From the NCBI GenBank assembly GCA_021156245.1, contig JAJNBO010000082.1:1-8755 (forward strand): a DNA stretch of 8,755 nt, in the 5' to 3' direction. Of this stretch, positions 1-7,564 are shown one piece after another (position 1 is the first letter of the stretch; each line of letters starts with the position of its first letter). Made by a program: the position numbers and the translations under genes. The notes beneath the pieces are model-generated. The model was not told the origin of the DNA. It saw only the letters and a program-made list of their open reading frames with translations, and did not search any database. Origin of the DNA: Ramlibacter sp. (lineage in GTDB: Bacteria; Pseudomonadota; Gammaproteobacteria; Burkholderiales; Burkholderiaceae_C).

Positions 1-200
1 AGCGCTTCGGCCGGCGGCTGGAAGCTGGAGAGGCGGTCCGCCCAGCGCGCCAGGCCCTGCTCCACCATCTGCAGCAGCGTGGGGGCGACGCCGCCCACCA
101 CGGCAGCACAGGCGGGATGCGACAGGTCCAGCACCTGCTCGCCGCGCAGCACGCCGGTGGCGGGCGCGCCGCCGGCGGTCGTGAAGGTCACGAAGCGCAT
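1..200 (-). CDS. Fumarylacetoacetate hydrolase family protein (N-terminal fragment; gene runs off the window)
   Basis: Translating the minus strand from ATG at 200 gives about 66 residues beginning MRFVTFTTAGG, then GVLRGEQVLDLS. This is the typical opening of bacterial FAH-family proteins, whose small N-terminal domain starts with a 'TF...G..R.GVL.G..V.DL' pattern. The catalytic FAH domain with its metal-binding Glu/Asp residues would lie beyond the left edge, so activity cannot be judged. The family hydrolyses C-C bonds of diketo acids or acts on 2-keto-3-deoxy sugar acids and related compounds. The ATG lies 4 bases after the stop of the MR/MLE gene (205), so the two are almost certainly cotranscribed and probably translationally coupled. 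The inferred role is to process the keto acid made by the upstream enolase-superfamily enzyme. Substrate unknown. Confidence 0.75.
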   Translation of the reverse strand, partial: MRFVTFTTAGGAPATGVLRGEQVLDLSHPACAAVVGGVAPTLLQMVEQGLARWADRLSSFQPPAEA

Positions 201-204
201 GGCT

Positions 205-1260
205 TCAGCCGACGCGGTACTTGTCGAGGACCGTGCGGTCGATCTCGATGCCCAGGCCGGCGCCGGTGGGCACCTGCACCTTGCCACGATGCTGCACGAT
301 GGGCTCGCGCGACAGGTAATCGCGGAACGGGTTCTCGCACTGCTCGAACTCCAGCATCGGCGGCATGGGCCGGTACGACGGCGGCTGGTCCGGCAGCGCG
401 GCCAGGAAGTGCAGCGTGGCGGCGACGCCAATGGCGGAACCCCAGGCATGCGGCACGCATTCGACGCCGTGCGTGATCGCCAGCGTGGCGATCTTGCGGC
501 ACTCGCTGATGCCCCCGGCAGCGCACACGTCCGGCTGCACGATGTCCATGTAGCCGTCCACGTCCTCGGGGGAGATCGGCTCCTCGAACCACTCGATGTC
601 CAGCTTCTCCAGCTCGCGGCCGATGCGGATCGCCTGCGGAACGGTGAAGCAGTGGTTGGCGTCGACCATCAGGCGCACGTTGTCGCCGATGGCTTCGCGC
701 ACCGCGGCCACGCGGCGGATGTCCAGCTTCGGGTCGCCCAGGCCGATCTTCATCTTGATCGCCTGGAAGCCCTCCTCCGCGAACTCGCGCGCCTCCTCCA
801 CCGCCTCCTCGACCAGCCGGTTCATGTCGATGAAGTACAGGCCGGTGGCGTAGCAGGTCACCTCGGTGCGGTAGGCGCCGCCGATCAGCTTGTGGATCGG
901 CTTGTTGACGGACTTGCCGACGATGTCCCACAGCGCGATGTCGATGCCGGACAGCGCCGAGATCGCCATGCCGGTGGTGCCGTAGTCCTTGATGCGGTTG
1001 TACAGATCTTCCCAGATCACCTCCACGTCGAAGGCGTCGCGGCCGATGATGCGCGGGGCGAACTGCGTGTCGATGAAGGCCTTGGCCACGGCCGAAGGGC
1101 CGTAGCACTCGCCCCAGCCGACGATGCCGTCGCTGGTCTCGATCTCCACGATGCAGGAGCCGCGGGTCTTGTACAGCCAGCCGCGCGAGGAGGTGAAGGG
1201 ACGCTCCACGGGCGCGGAGACCACGTGGCAGGTGACTTTCTTGATGGTGGAGGCGGTCAT
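205..1260 (-). CDS. Mandelate racemase/muconate lactonizing enzyme family protein (enolase superfamily) with an apparent internal deletion
   Basis: The 351-residue cytosolic enzyme has the MR/MLE two-domain layout: a capping domain (about 1-125), then a TIM barrel. Visible catalytic elements are the KxK base motif (K169, K171), metal-ligand motifs VDAN (D200) and WFEEP (226-228), QPD (D244) and PHAW (H271). Family members abstract the alpha proton of a carboxylate, usually as sugar-acid dehydratases, racemases or cycloisomerases. Spacings K to D (29), D to E (26) and D to H (27) equal those of mandelate racemase (K166, D195, E221, D270, H297). E226 to D244 is only 18, whereas MR has 49 between E221 and D270. 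About 31 residues are therefore missing, including the strand with the third metal ligand (MR E247, usually in a 'GGE' motif), which is absent. The frame is intact. The gene starts 18 bases after the Bug gene stop; no strong Shine-Dalgarno is seen. Catalysis is doubtful as written; a sequencing or assembly error is possible. Confidence 0.9.
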   Translation of the reverse strand: MTASTIKKVTCHVVSAPVERPFTSSRGWLYKTRGSCIVEIETSDGIVGWGECYGPSAVAKAFIDTQFAPRIIGRDAFDVEVIWEDLYNRIKDYGTTGMAISALSGIDIALWDIVGKSVNKPIHKLIGGAYRTEVTCYATGLYFIDMNRLVEEAVEEAREFAEEGFQAIKMKIGLGDPKLDIRRVAAVREAIGDNVRLMVDANHCFTVPQAIRIGRELEKLDIEWFEEPISPEDVDGYMDIVQPDVCAAGGISECRKIATLAITHGVECVPHAWGSAIGVAATLHFLAALPDQPPSYRPMPPMLEFEQCENPFRDYLSREPIVQHRGKVQVPTGAGLGIEIDRTVLDKYRVG

Positions 1261-1278
1261 GGGAAAACGGTGATGCTC

Positions 1279-2259
1279 TTACTTCTTCTCGGCGACGAAG
1301 ACCTTCTTGCCGACTTCGTTGAGGGACTTCTGCACGTTGTTGATCTCGCGGTTGAGCGCGGCGCCGGTCAGGTCGTCCACCACGGCGCCGGCCGCTTCGG
1401 TCGGCTGGCGGAACTGCGTGCTCTGGATGGCCTTGCGGAACATCTGGGTGAGCTTGTCCATCACGGGAGCCGGCGTGCCGGCGGGCGCGACGAGGTAGGC
1501 CATCTGCACCAGCGGCCCGTACGGGAACACGTCCAGCCCCTTCTCCTTGAAGGTCGGCACGTCGGGCAGGTTCTTCAGGCGTTCATTGCCGAACACGGCG
1601 ATGGGCTTGACGAGGCCGGCGTCGATCTGGCCCTTGCTTTCCGAGGGCTTCAGCACGGCCGCCTGGATCTGCTTGCCCGCGAGGTCGGCGATCACCTTGG
1701 AGCCACCGGTGTAGGGGACGGCGATGACTTCGGTGCCCGCGGCGCGACCCGTCATCAGCGCGAAGATGTGGTTCAGGTTGTTGCTGCCGGGCGTCCCGAC
1801 CGACACCTTGCCGGGATTCTTCTTCACGTAGTCGAGGAACGTTTCCAGGTCCTTGCCGTACGGTGCGCCCACGGGCACCAGCAGCACCAGCGGATCCAGC
1901 GTCACGCGTGCGATCGGCGCGAACTGCTCGTTCTTCAGCGGCGTCAGGCCCTGCGCGATCAGCGCCAGCGTGGAGCTGGTGCCCATGCCGATGGTGTAGC
2001 CGTCCGGCTCCGCGTTGGCCACCTTGGTCATGCCGATGGAGCCGGTGGCGCCGGGCACGTTGTCGACGATGACGCGCACGCCGTCGTCGGCCAGGATCTT
2101 GGACAGCTGGCGCGCGGCGATGTCGTTGGAACCGCCGGCGTTCCACGGCACGACGAGGCGGATTTCCTTGGCGGGGAAGGGATCCGCGGCGAAAGCGGAA
2201 AGGCAGGCGGCGCTGAGCGCGACGGCGGCGATGCGGGTGAAGAGGCTCTTCAAGGCCAT
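1279..2259 (-). CDS. Bug/TctC family tripartite tricarboxylate transporter substrate-binding protein
   Basis: This 326-residue protein begins with a Sec-type signal peptide: a basic start (K4, R9), a hydrophobic run through about residue 23, and a likely cleavage after AFA (22-24). There is no lipobox, so a soluble periplasmic protein is expected. The mature part opens with FPAKEIRLVVPWNAGG, followed by a 'GATGSIG' element, both hallmarks of Bug proteins, which bind small carboxylic acids between two lobes and are about 300-330 residues long. No TctA or TctB membrane gene is next to it, which is usual for the expanded Bug family of Burkholderiales; it may work with a membrane partner elsewhere or act as a sensor. 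The start is fixed by a good Shine-Dalgarno (CAGGAG, 9 bases upstream). It sits between the GntR regulator and the MR/MLE gene, so its ligand is probably the substrate of that pathway. Confidence 0.93.
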   Translation of the reverse strand: MALKSLFTRIAAVALSAACLSAFAADPFPAKEIRLVVPWNAGGSNDIAARQLSKILADDGVRVIVDNVPGATGSIGMTKVANAEPDGYTIGMGTSSTLALIAQGLTPLKNEQFAPIARVTLDPLVLLVPVGAPYGKDLETFLDYVKKNPGKVSVGTPGSNNLNHIFALMTGRAAGTEVIAVPYTGGSKVIADLAGKQIQAAVLKPSESKGQIDAGLVKPIAVFGNERLKNLPDVPTFKEKGLDVFPYGPLVQMAYLVAPAGTPAPVMDKLTQMFRKAIQSTQFRQPTEAAGAVVDDLTGAALNREINNVQKSLNEVGKKVFVAEKK

Positions 2260-2268
2260 GCGATGTGT

Positions 2269-2274
2269 CTCCTG
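2269..2274 (-). promoter_or_regulatory. Ribosome binding site of the Bug gene
   Basis: The minus strand reads CAGGAG, ending 9 bases before the ATG at 2259. It is the clearest Shine-Dalgarno of the catabolic cluster and supports this start. Confidence 0.7.
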
Positions 2275-2300
2275 GGGTCTGGGGAGGGATGGAAAGGCAA

Positions 2301-2310
2301 TGTTATAACA
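2301..2310. promoter_or_regulatory. Candidate GntR operator overlapping a -10 element upstream of the Bug gene
   Basis: TGTTATAACA is a perfect 10-bp palindrome in an A/T-rich patch of an otherwise GC-rich intergenic region (2260-2363). On the minus strand it contains TATAAC (2307-2302), a 5/6 match to the -10 consensus; a weak -35 (TGGCCC, 2330-2325) sits 17 bases upstream. FCD-type GntR regulators commonly bind short palindromes with GT and AC half-site cores, which this fits (GT-TATA-AC). The regulator gene lies immediately upstream. Operator function is inferred. Confidence 0.4.
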
Positions 2311-2363
2311 AAGATCATTGGGCCGGGCCAGTGCAGCCCTACTGCGAAAAGGGCGACGCCAAC

Positions 2364-3065
2364 TCAGCGGGACGCGACGCGCCGCTGGCCTTGGTCTTCG
2401 AGCAGCGCCGCAATGTCCGTCCGGGCGCTGACGATGTCCGAACGGATCGCCTCGCCTGCCGCCAGGCCGTCGCCGCGCCGCAGCGCCTCGAGCGTGCCGA
2501 CGTGGTGCTCATACCGCTTGAGGCCGGGGATGTACTTCGGCAGGCCGAGACGCAAGGTCGGCGCGCAGCGCAGCCAGGCGTTCTCGATGATTTCCTCGAC
2601 GATGGGCATGCGACACATGTCGTAGATGCGGAAGTGGAACTGGTAGTGCGCCTCCAGGTACTGCTCCGTGCGCTTTTCCTTCACCGAGCGCTTCATCTCC
2701 ACCAGCAGTTGCTCGACGGCCGCCAGGCCCTCCGCCGTCGCGTAGGCAGCAGCGGCCGCCGCAGCCATCGGTTCCAGCCGTTCGCGCACCGTCATCAGCT
2801 GGCTGAACTGGTCGGCATCGAGCATGGGCACCACGGCGGCGCCGGCCGGACCGAGCCCGCCGCGCTCCAGCACCTTTTCGGCGATGAGGCGGTTCACCGC
2901 GTCGCGCACCGGCGTGAGGCTGATGCCCAGGTCGTCCGCCACCTGCCGCAGCACGACCCGATCCCCCGGCGCGAACTTGCCCGCCAGCAGCGCGGCCTTG
3001 AGCGCTGCATAGGCACGGTCCCAGAGCGTGCTGCGTTCGATGGTGTTCAGGCGGGGCTGCGTCAT
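2364..3065 (-). CDS. GntR family transcriptional regulator, FadR subfamily (FCD domain)
   Basis: The 233-residue protein has an N-terminal winged helix-turn-helix (about 12-78; 'AALKAALLAGKFAPGDR', then the recognition region around 'LGISLTPVRDAVNRL') and an all-helical FCD effector domain (about 88-220, opening with 'RERLE'). Such proteins are mostly repressors released by a small carboxylate, often the substrate or product of the operon they control. FCD domains usually hold a metal with one Asp and three His. Here the positions read H140, H144, H188 and D210, so the usual first Asp is His and the usual last His is Asp. The gene lies 104 bases upstream of the Bug gene on the same strand and starts 21 bases after the tag stop. 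No clear Shine-Dalgarno is seen. It probably controls the Bug-MR/MLE-FAH genes through the palindrome at 2301-2310. Confidence 0.92.
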   Translation of the reverse strand: MTQPRLNTIERSTLWDRAYAALKAALLAGKFAPGDRVVLRQVADDLGISLTPVRDAVNRLIAEKVLERGGLGPAGAAVVPMLDADQFSQLMTVRERLEPMAAAAAAAYATAEGLAAVEQLLVEMKRSVKEKRTEQYLEAHYQFHFRIYDMCRMPIVEEIIENAWLRCAPTLRLGLPKYIPGLKRYEHHVGTLEALRRGDGLAAGEAIRSDIVSARTDIAALLEDQGQRRVASR

Positions 3066-3086
3066 GCCCGCATTGTGGCGCGGCGG

Positions 3087-3656
3087 CTAGGCATGGCGCC
3101 GGAAGCAGGCCAGCGAATGGTCGTTCACGATGCCGACCGCCTGCATCCACGCATGGACGATCACCGGTCCGACGAACTTGAAGCCACGCCGTTTCAGCTC
3201 TTTCGAAATCTCCTCCGACAAGGGCGTGCTGGCCGCCACGGAGCGGCCATCGCCGCGCAGCACCTTGCCCTTGGTGAACGACCAGCAGAAGTCCGCGAAG
3301 TCTTCGCCGCGGGCCTGCATGTCGCAGTAGATCTTCGCGGCGGCGATGGTCGCCTCGATCTTCGCGCGGGAGCGGATGATGCCGGGATCGGCGAGCAATC
3401 TCTCCACCTGCTTCTCGCCGAAGCGCGCCACCTTCGCCGGGTCGAAGCCCGCGAATCCTTTGCGAAACGCCTCCCGCTTGTGCAGGATGGTTCGCCACGA
3501 CAAGCCCGCCTGGAAGCCTTCCAGCACCAGCATCTCCCACAGCATGCGCGCATCGCGCTGCGCCACGCCCCACTCCTCGTCGTGGTACTTCGCCATCAGG
3601 GCGTCGTCGCGATCGGCCCAGGAGCAGCGCTGGATGCGGAGGTGGATCTTCGACAT
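3087..3656 (-). CDS. tag: DNA-3-methyladenine glycosylase I
   Basis: This enzyme removes 3-methyladenine from alkylated DNA as the first step of base excision repair. The 189-residue product matches the family length (E. coli Tag, 187). The zinc-binding set C11, H25, H180 and C184 corresponds to E. coli C4, H17, H175 and C179, with H180 and C184 in the family-like 'NDHSLACF' tail. Y24, E46 and W54 correspond to the base-pocket residues Tyr16, Glu38 and Trp46. The 'RCSWA' start and 'YHDEEWG' motif are characteristic. The start is 30 bases after the stop of the polymerase-domain gene on the same strand, so the two DNA-repair genes are probably cotranscribed. There is no conventional Shine-Dalgarno; GGGG lies directly before the ATG inside a possible hairpin (3655-3687). 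Confidence 0.96.
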   Translation of the reverse strand: MSKIHLRIQRCSWADRDDALMAKYHDEEWGVAQRDARMLWEMLVLEGFQAGLSWRTILHKREAFRKGFAGFDPAKVARFGEKQVERLLADPGIIRSRAKIEATIAAAKIYCDMQARGEDFADFCWSFTKGKVLRGDGRSVAASTPLSEEISKELKRRGFKFVGPVIVHAWMQAVGIVNDHSLACFRRHA

Positions 3657-3687
3657 CCCCGCATGGTAGCCACTGCGTTTCGGGGAT
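3655..3687 (-). promoter_or_regulatory. Possible hairpin covering the tag start codon
   Basis: On the minus strand ATCCCCG (3687-3681) can pair with CGGGGAT (3661-3655) across a 19-base loop. The first arm begins in the stop codon of the upstream polymerase gene, and the second arm includes the GGGG and the first two bases of the tag ATG. If formed in mRNA it would hide the start, and a ribosome finishing the upstream gene would open it, which suggests translational coupling. The arms are only 7 bp and the loop is long, so this is tentative. Confidence 0.25.
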
Positions 3688-4931
3688 CAGGCTTTCGGCT
3701 TCTCGGACCTGGGCTTTTCCGACTTCGGCCGCAGCCGCGACGGCACATGCTCCAGGTTGATCCGCACCCGGTACCACAGCGACGAACTTCCGCGCATGCG
3801 GTCCACCAGCACGTCGGCGGGTTCCAGGTGGGCCGCGGCCTGGGGGTGCTTCGCCTTCCACTCCTCCGCCGCGGCGACGGCCTCGGCCTCGCGCTCGCTG
3901 CGCGCCACTTCGATCAGGGGCTTCTTCACCCGTGCTGTGGAAGGTGGCGCGCGGCGCGGCTCGCCTGCCGCCTTCGCATAGTGCGGCGGCCACGGCGCAT
4001 CGCCCTGCCCTTCGGCTTCCTGCCGGCGTGAGAGCTCCAGCAGCGGCTCCAGCGAGCAGGGCGTCTCGTCGATCGCCTCATGCGGGTCGCCGATCTTCGC
4101 AAGGCGCTTGGGCATCGTCCACAGCGTGAAGTCCGCCGGGTCGCACGCGGCGAGCTCCTTCCACGTCACCGGCGCGGACACGCGCGCATCGGGCTTGGGC
4201 CGCACCGAATACGCGGACGTGACGGTGCGGTCCTTGGCGTTCTGGTTGTAGTCGACGAACACGCCGCGCCGCTCCTCCTTCCACCATTTGCTGGTGGCAA
4301 GGCCGGGCGCGCGCTGCTCGACTTCCCGCGCCAGCGCCAGCGCCGCGCGCCGCACCTCGTCGAAGGTCCACTTCGGCTGGATGCGCACCAGCACGTGGAT
4401 GCCGCGCGATCCCGAGGTCTTGGGCCAGCCCTTCAGGCCGAGCTCGGTCAACACCTCATGGACGACGTCGGCCACCTGGCGGATCTGCGGCCAGTCGACG
4501 CCAGGCACGGGGTCGAGGTCGACGCGAAGCTCATCGGGATGGTCCAGGTCCACGGCGCGCACGGGATGGGGGTGCAGCTCCAGGCAGGCCAGGTTCGCCA
4601 TCCAGGCCAGGTCGGAGGCATGGCGCGGCACCACCTCTTCCGCCGTGCGGCCGGAGGGAAAGCGGATTTCGGAGACGTCCACCCACTCGGGCCGCTTGGT
4701 GGGCGCGCGCTTCTGGAAGAAGAACTCCTCGTCGATGCCGTTCGGGTAGCGCACCAGCACGCAAGGCCGGCCGCCGGCGCCCCGCAGCGCGCCCTCGGCG
4801 ACGGCAAGGTAATAGTTCACGAGGTCGAGCTTGGTCACGCCCGCCGCCGGGATCAGCAGCTTGGTCGGACTGGTGATCACCACCTCGCGGCCGCCAATCT
4901 CCAGCGTCTTCTCGTCCTTTGCCTGGGCCAT
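3687..4931 (-). CDS. LigD-type DNA polymerase/primase domain protein (stand-alone PolDom with C-terminal extension)
   Basis: This 414-residue protein belongs to the archaeo-eukaryotic primase-like polymerase family found in the bacterial end-joining ligase LigD. Markers are 'ITSPTKLLIPAAGVTKLDLVNYY' (19-41), the E-L-H-P element (118-121), catalytic D138 and D140 in VDLDP, the nucleotide-binding 'SGSRGIHV' (173-180) and the third catalytic Asp D227 in 'VFVDYNQN'. There is no ATP-dependent ligase domain or phosphoesterase domain. Instead a charged linker (about 300-350) leads to a separate module (about 355-397, 'PADVLVDRMRGSSSLWYRVRINLEHVP') and a basic tail with a repeated SEKP. LigD polymerase domains add or fill in nucleotides at double-strand breaks; no Ku or ligase gene is in view. 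The ATG at 4931 places family homology right after the start; an in-frame ATG at 4958 adds nine residues, and neither has a good Shine-Dalgarno. Confidence 0.9.
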   Translation of the reverse strand: MAQAKDEKTLEIGGREVVITSPTKLLIPAAGVTKLDLVNYYLAVAEGALRGAGGRPCVLVRYPNGIDEEFFFQKRAPTKRPEWVDVSEIRFPSGRTAEEVVPRHASDLAWMANLACLELHPHPVRAVDLDHPDELRVDLDPVPGVDWPQIRQVADVVHEVLTELGLKGWPKTSGSRGIHVLVRIQPKWTFDEVRRAALALAREVEQRAPGLATSKWWKEERRGVFVDYNQNAKDRTVTSAYSVRPKPDARVSAPVTWKELAACDPADFTLWTMPKRLAKIGDPHEAIDETPCSLEPLLELSRRQEAEGQGDAPWPPHYAKAAGEPRRAPPSTARVKKPLIEVARSEREAEAVAAAEEWKAKHPQAAAHLEPADVLVDRMRGSSSLWYRVRINLEHVPSRLRPKSEKPRSEKPKA

Positions 4932-5028
4932 GGGGACCAAAATACACCGCCACGGCACAATACGGGGTCAGACACGGCCGTATAGCGGCTGGCACGGCGC
5001 AGCCGGCCAGCCATGGCCGAATTCGGAG

Positions 5029-5050
5029 GCGGCCGTGCAAGCACGGCCGC
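5029..5050. repeat. Perfect 22-base palindrome in the prfC leader
   Basis: GCGGCCGTGC (5029-5038) and GCACGGCCGC (5041-5050) are exact reverse complements separated by AA. The structure ends 10 bases before the prfC Shine-Dalgarno. A second inverted repeat, CGGCCA/TGGCCG (5004-5009 and 5014-5019), and the 8-bp palindrome ACGGCCGT (4974-4981) lie just upstream. No T-tract follows on either strand, so it is not a normal intrinsic terminator. It could be an operator for the divergent region or an mRNA hairpin upstream of the ribosome binding site. Confidence 0.6.
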
Positions 5051-5060
5051 AGCTATTCTC

Positions 5061-5064
5061 GGAG
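5061..5064 (+). promoter_or_regulatory. Ribosome binding site deciding the prfC start
   Basis: GGAG is followed by five bases and then TTG at 5070. The alternative ATG at 5013 has no Shine-Dalgarno and would put the palindrome inside the coding sequence. This favours the TTG start. Confidence 0.6.
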
Positions 5065-5069
5065 CCCAC

Positions 5070-6713
<1,644 letters not shown>

Positions 6714-6732
6714 CGTGGCGGCGGCCGGGACG

Positions 6733-7551
6733 ATGCAGCCCCTGGACGAGTGGCCGGCTGCCGAGCGCAGCCGCATCCGCGGCGTGCTCACCGATATCGA
6801 CGACACGCTGACCACCGAAGGCTCGGTGCCGGCCGAGGTGGTCGATGCGCTCGGCGCCTTGCGCGCGGCGGGCCTGCACGTGATCCCGATCACCGGCCGG
6901 CCGGTGGGCTGGAGCGAGCCCTTCGCGCGGTCGTGGCCCGTGGACGCCATCGTCGCCGAGAACGGCGCCGTCGCACTGACGCGCGATGCCACCGGCGACC
7001 TGCGCAAGTTGTACGTGCAGGACGAGGCGACTCGCCAGGCCAACTTCGCGCGCATGCAACAAGTGGCGCAGCGCATCGTGCGCGAGATCCCCCGCGCGAC
7101 CGTCTCGCGCGACAGCGGCGGCCGCGAGACCGACATCGCCATCGACCACAGCGAGTTCGTGCACCTGCCGCAGGCGTGCATCGACGAGATCGTCGCAGTG
7201 ATGCGGGCCGAAGGCATGAACGCGACGGTCAGCTCGATCCACGTCAATGGCTGGTACGGCAACCACAACAAGCTGTCCGGCGCCCGCTGGATCGTGCGGA
7301 CCTTGCTGGGACGCGACCTCGATGTCGAGCTCGATCGGTGGGTCTATGTCGGCGATTCGACCAACGACGTGCTGATGTTCCAGCACTTCATCCACAGCGC
7401 CGGCGTCGCCAACATCCGCCGCTTCGAGCACCAGCTGGCGTACAAGCCGAAGTACGTGACCCAGGGCGAGCGGGGGGTGGGGTTCATCGAGGTGGCGCGG
7501 GCGATTATCTCGTCCCGTCATTCCCGCGGAGGCGGGAATCCAGGGCGTTGA
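6733..7551 (+). CDS. HAD-IIB family hydrolase (sugar-phosphatase-like)
   Basis: The roughly 272-residue product has all four HAD motifs: DIDDT (D21 nucleophile, D23), T54 in 'PITGRP', K180 in 'NHNK', and 'GDSTND' (207-212). The insert between motifs II and III makes it a C2-cap (IIB) member, the class that includes trehalose-, sucrose- and mannosyl-3-phosphoglycerate phosphatases and general sugar phosphatases, so a magnesium-dependent phosphatase is expected; the substrate is not evident. It follows prfC by 19 bases from this ATG. An in-frame GTG at 6715 sits one base after the prfC stop with an AGGCGGG eight bases upstream, and is a real alternative. The last dozen residues (SRHSRGGGNPGR) are translated from the repeat at 7516-7546, and the stop lies just past that arm, so the native C-terminus was probably replaced. 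Confidence 0.88.
   Translation: MQPLDEWPAAERSRIRGVLTDIDDTLTTEGSVPAEVVDALGALRAAGLHVIPITGRPVGWSEPFARSWPVDAIVAENGAVALTRDATGDLRKLYVQDEATRQANFARMQQVAQRIVREIPRATVSRDSGGRETDIAIDHSEFVHLPQACIDEIVAVMRAEGMNATVSSIHVNGWYGNHNKLSGARWIVRTLLGRDLDVELDRWVYVGDSTNDVLMFQHFIHSAGVANIRRFEHQLAYKPKYVTQGERGVGFIEVARAIISSRHSRGGGNPGR
7516..7546 (+). repeat. GC-rich dispersed repeat unit, left arm
   Basis: This 31-base unit begins CGTCATTCCCGC and contains a perfect hairpin at 7520-7539: ATTCCCGC, loop GGAG, GCGGGAAT. It resembles the short repeats with ATTCCC...GGGAAT ends (such as neisserial dRS3) that are dispersed in many beta- and gamma-proteobacterial genomes. It overlaps the end of the HAD coding sequence. Confidence 0.8.
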
Positions 7552-7564
7552 AGAGCCTTCGAAA

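Noticed and set aside
79..2625. An 848-residue open frame on the plus strand across the catabolic cluster.
   Set aside because: It is antisense to clearly recognisable Bug and MR/MLE genes, and its Arg/His/Ala/Gly-rich composition is typical of a shadow frame in GC-rich DNA.
3063..3073. Micro-frame ATG CGG GCA TGA overlapping the gntR start (ATGA).
   Set aside because: Three codons without a Shine-Dalgarno; expected by chance.
4932..5012. Promoters for prfC and the polymerase gene (for example TATAGC at 4981).
   Set aside because: The spaced -35 matches are too poor to support a call.
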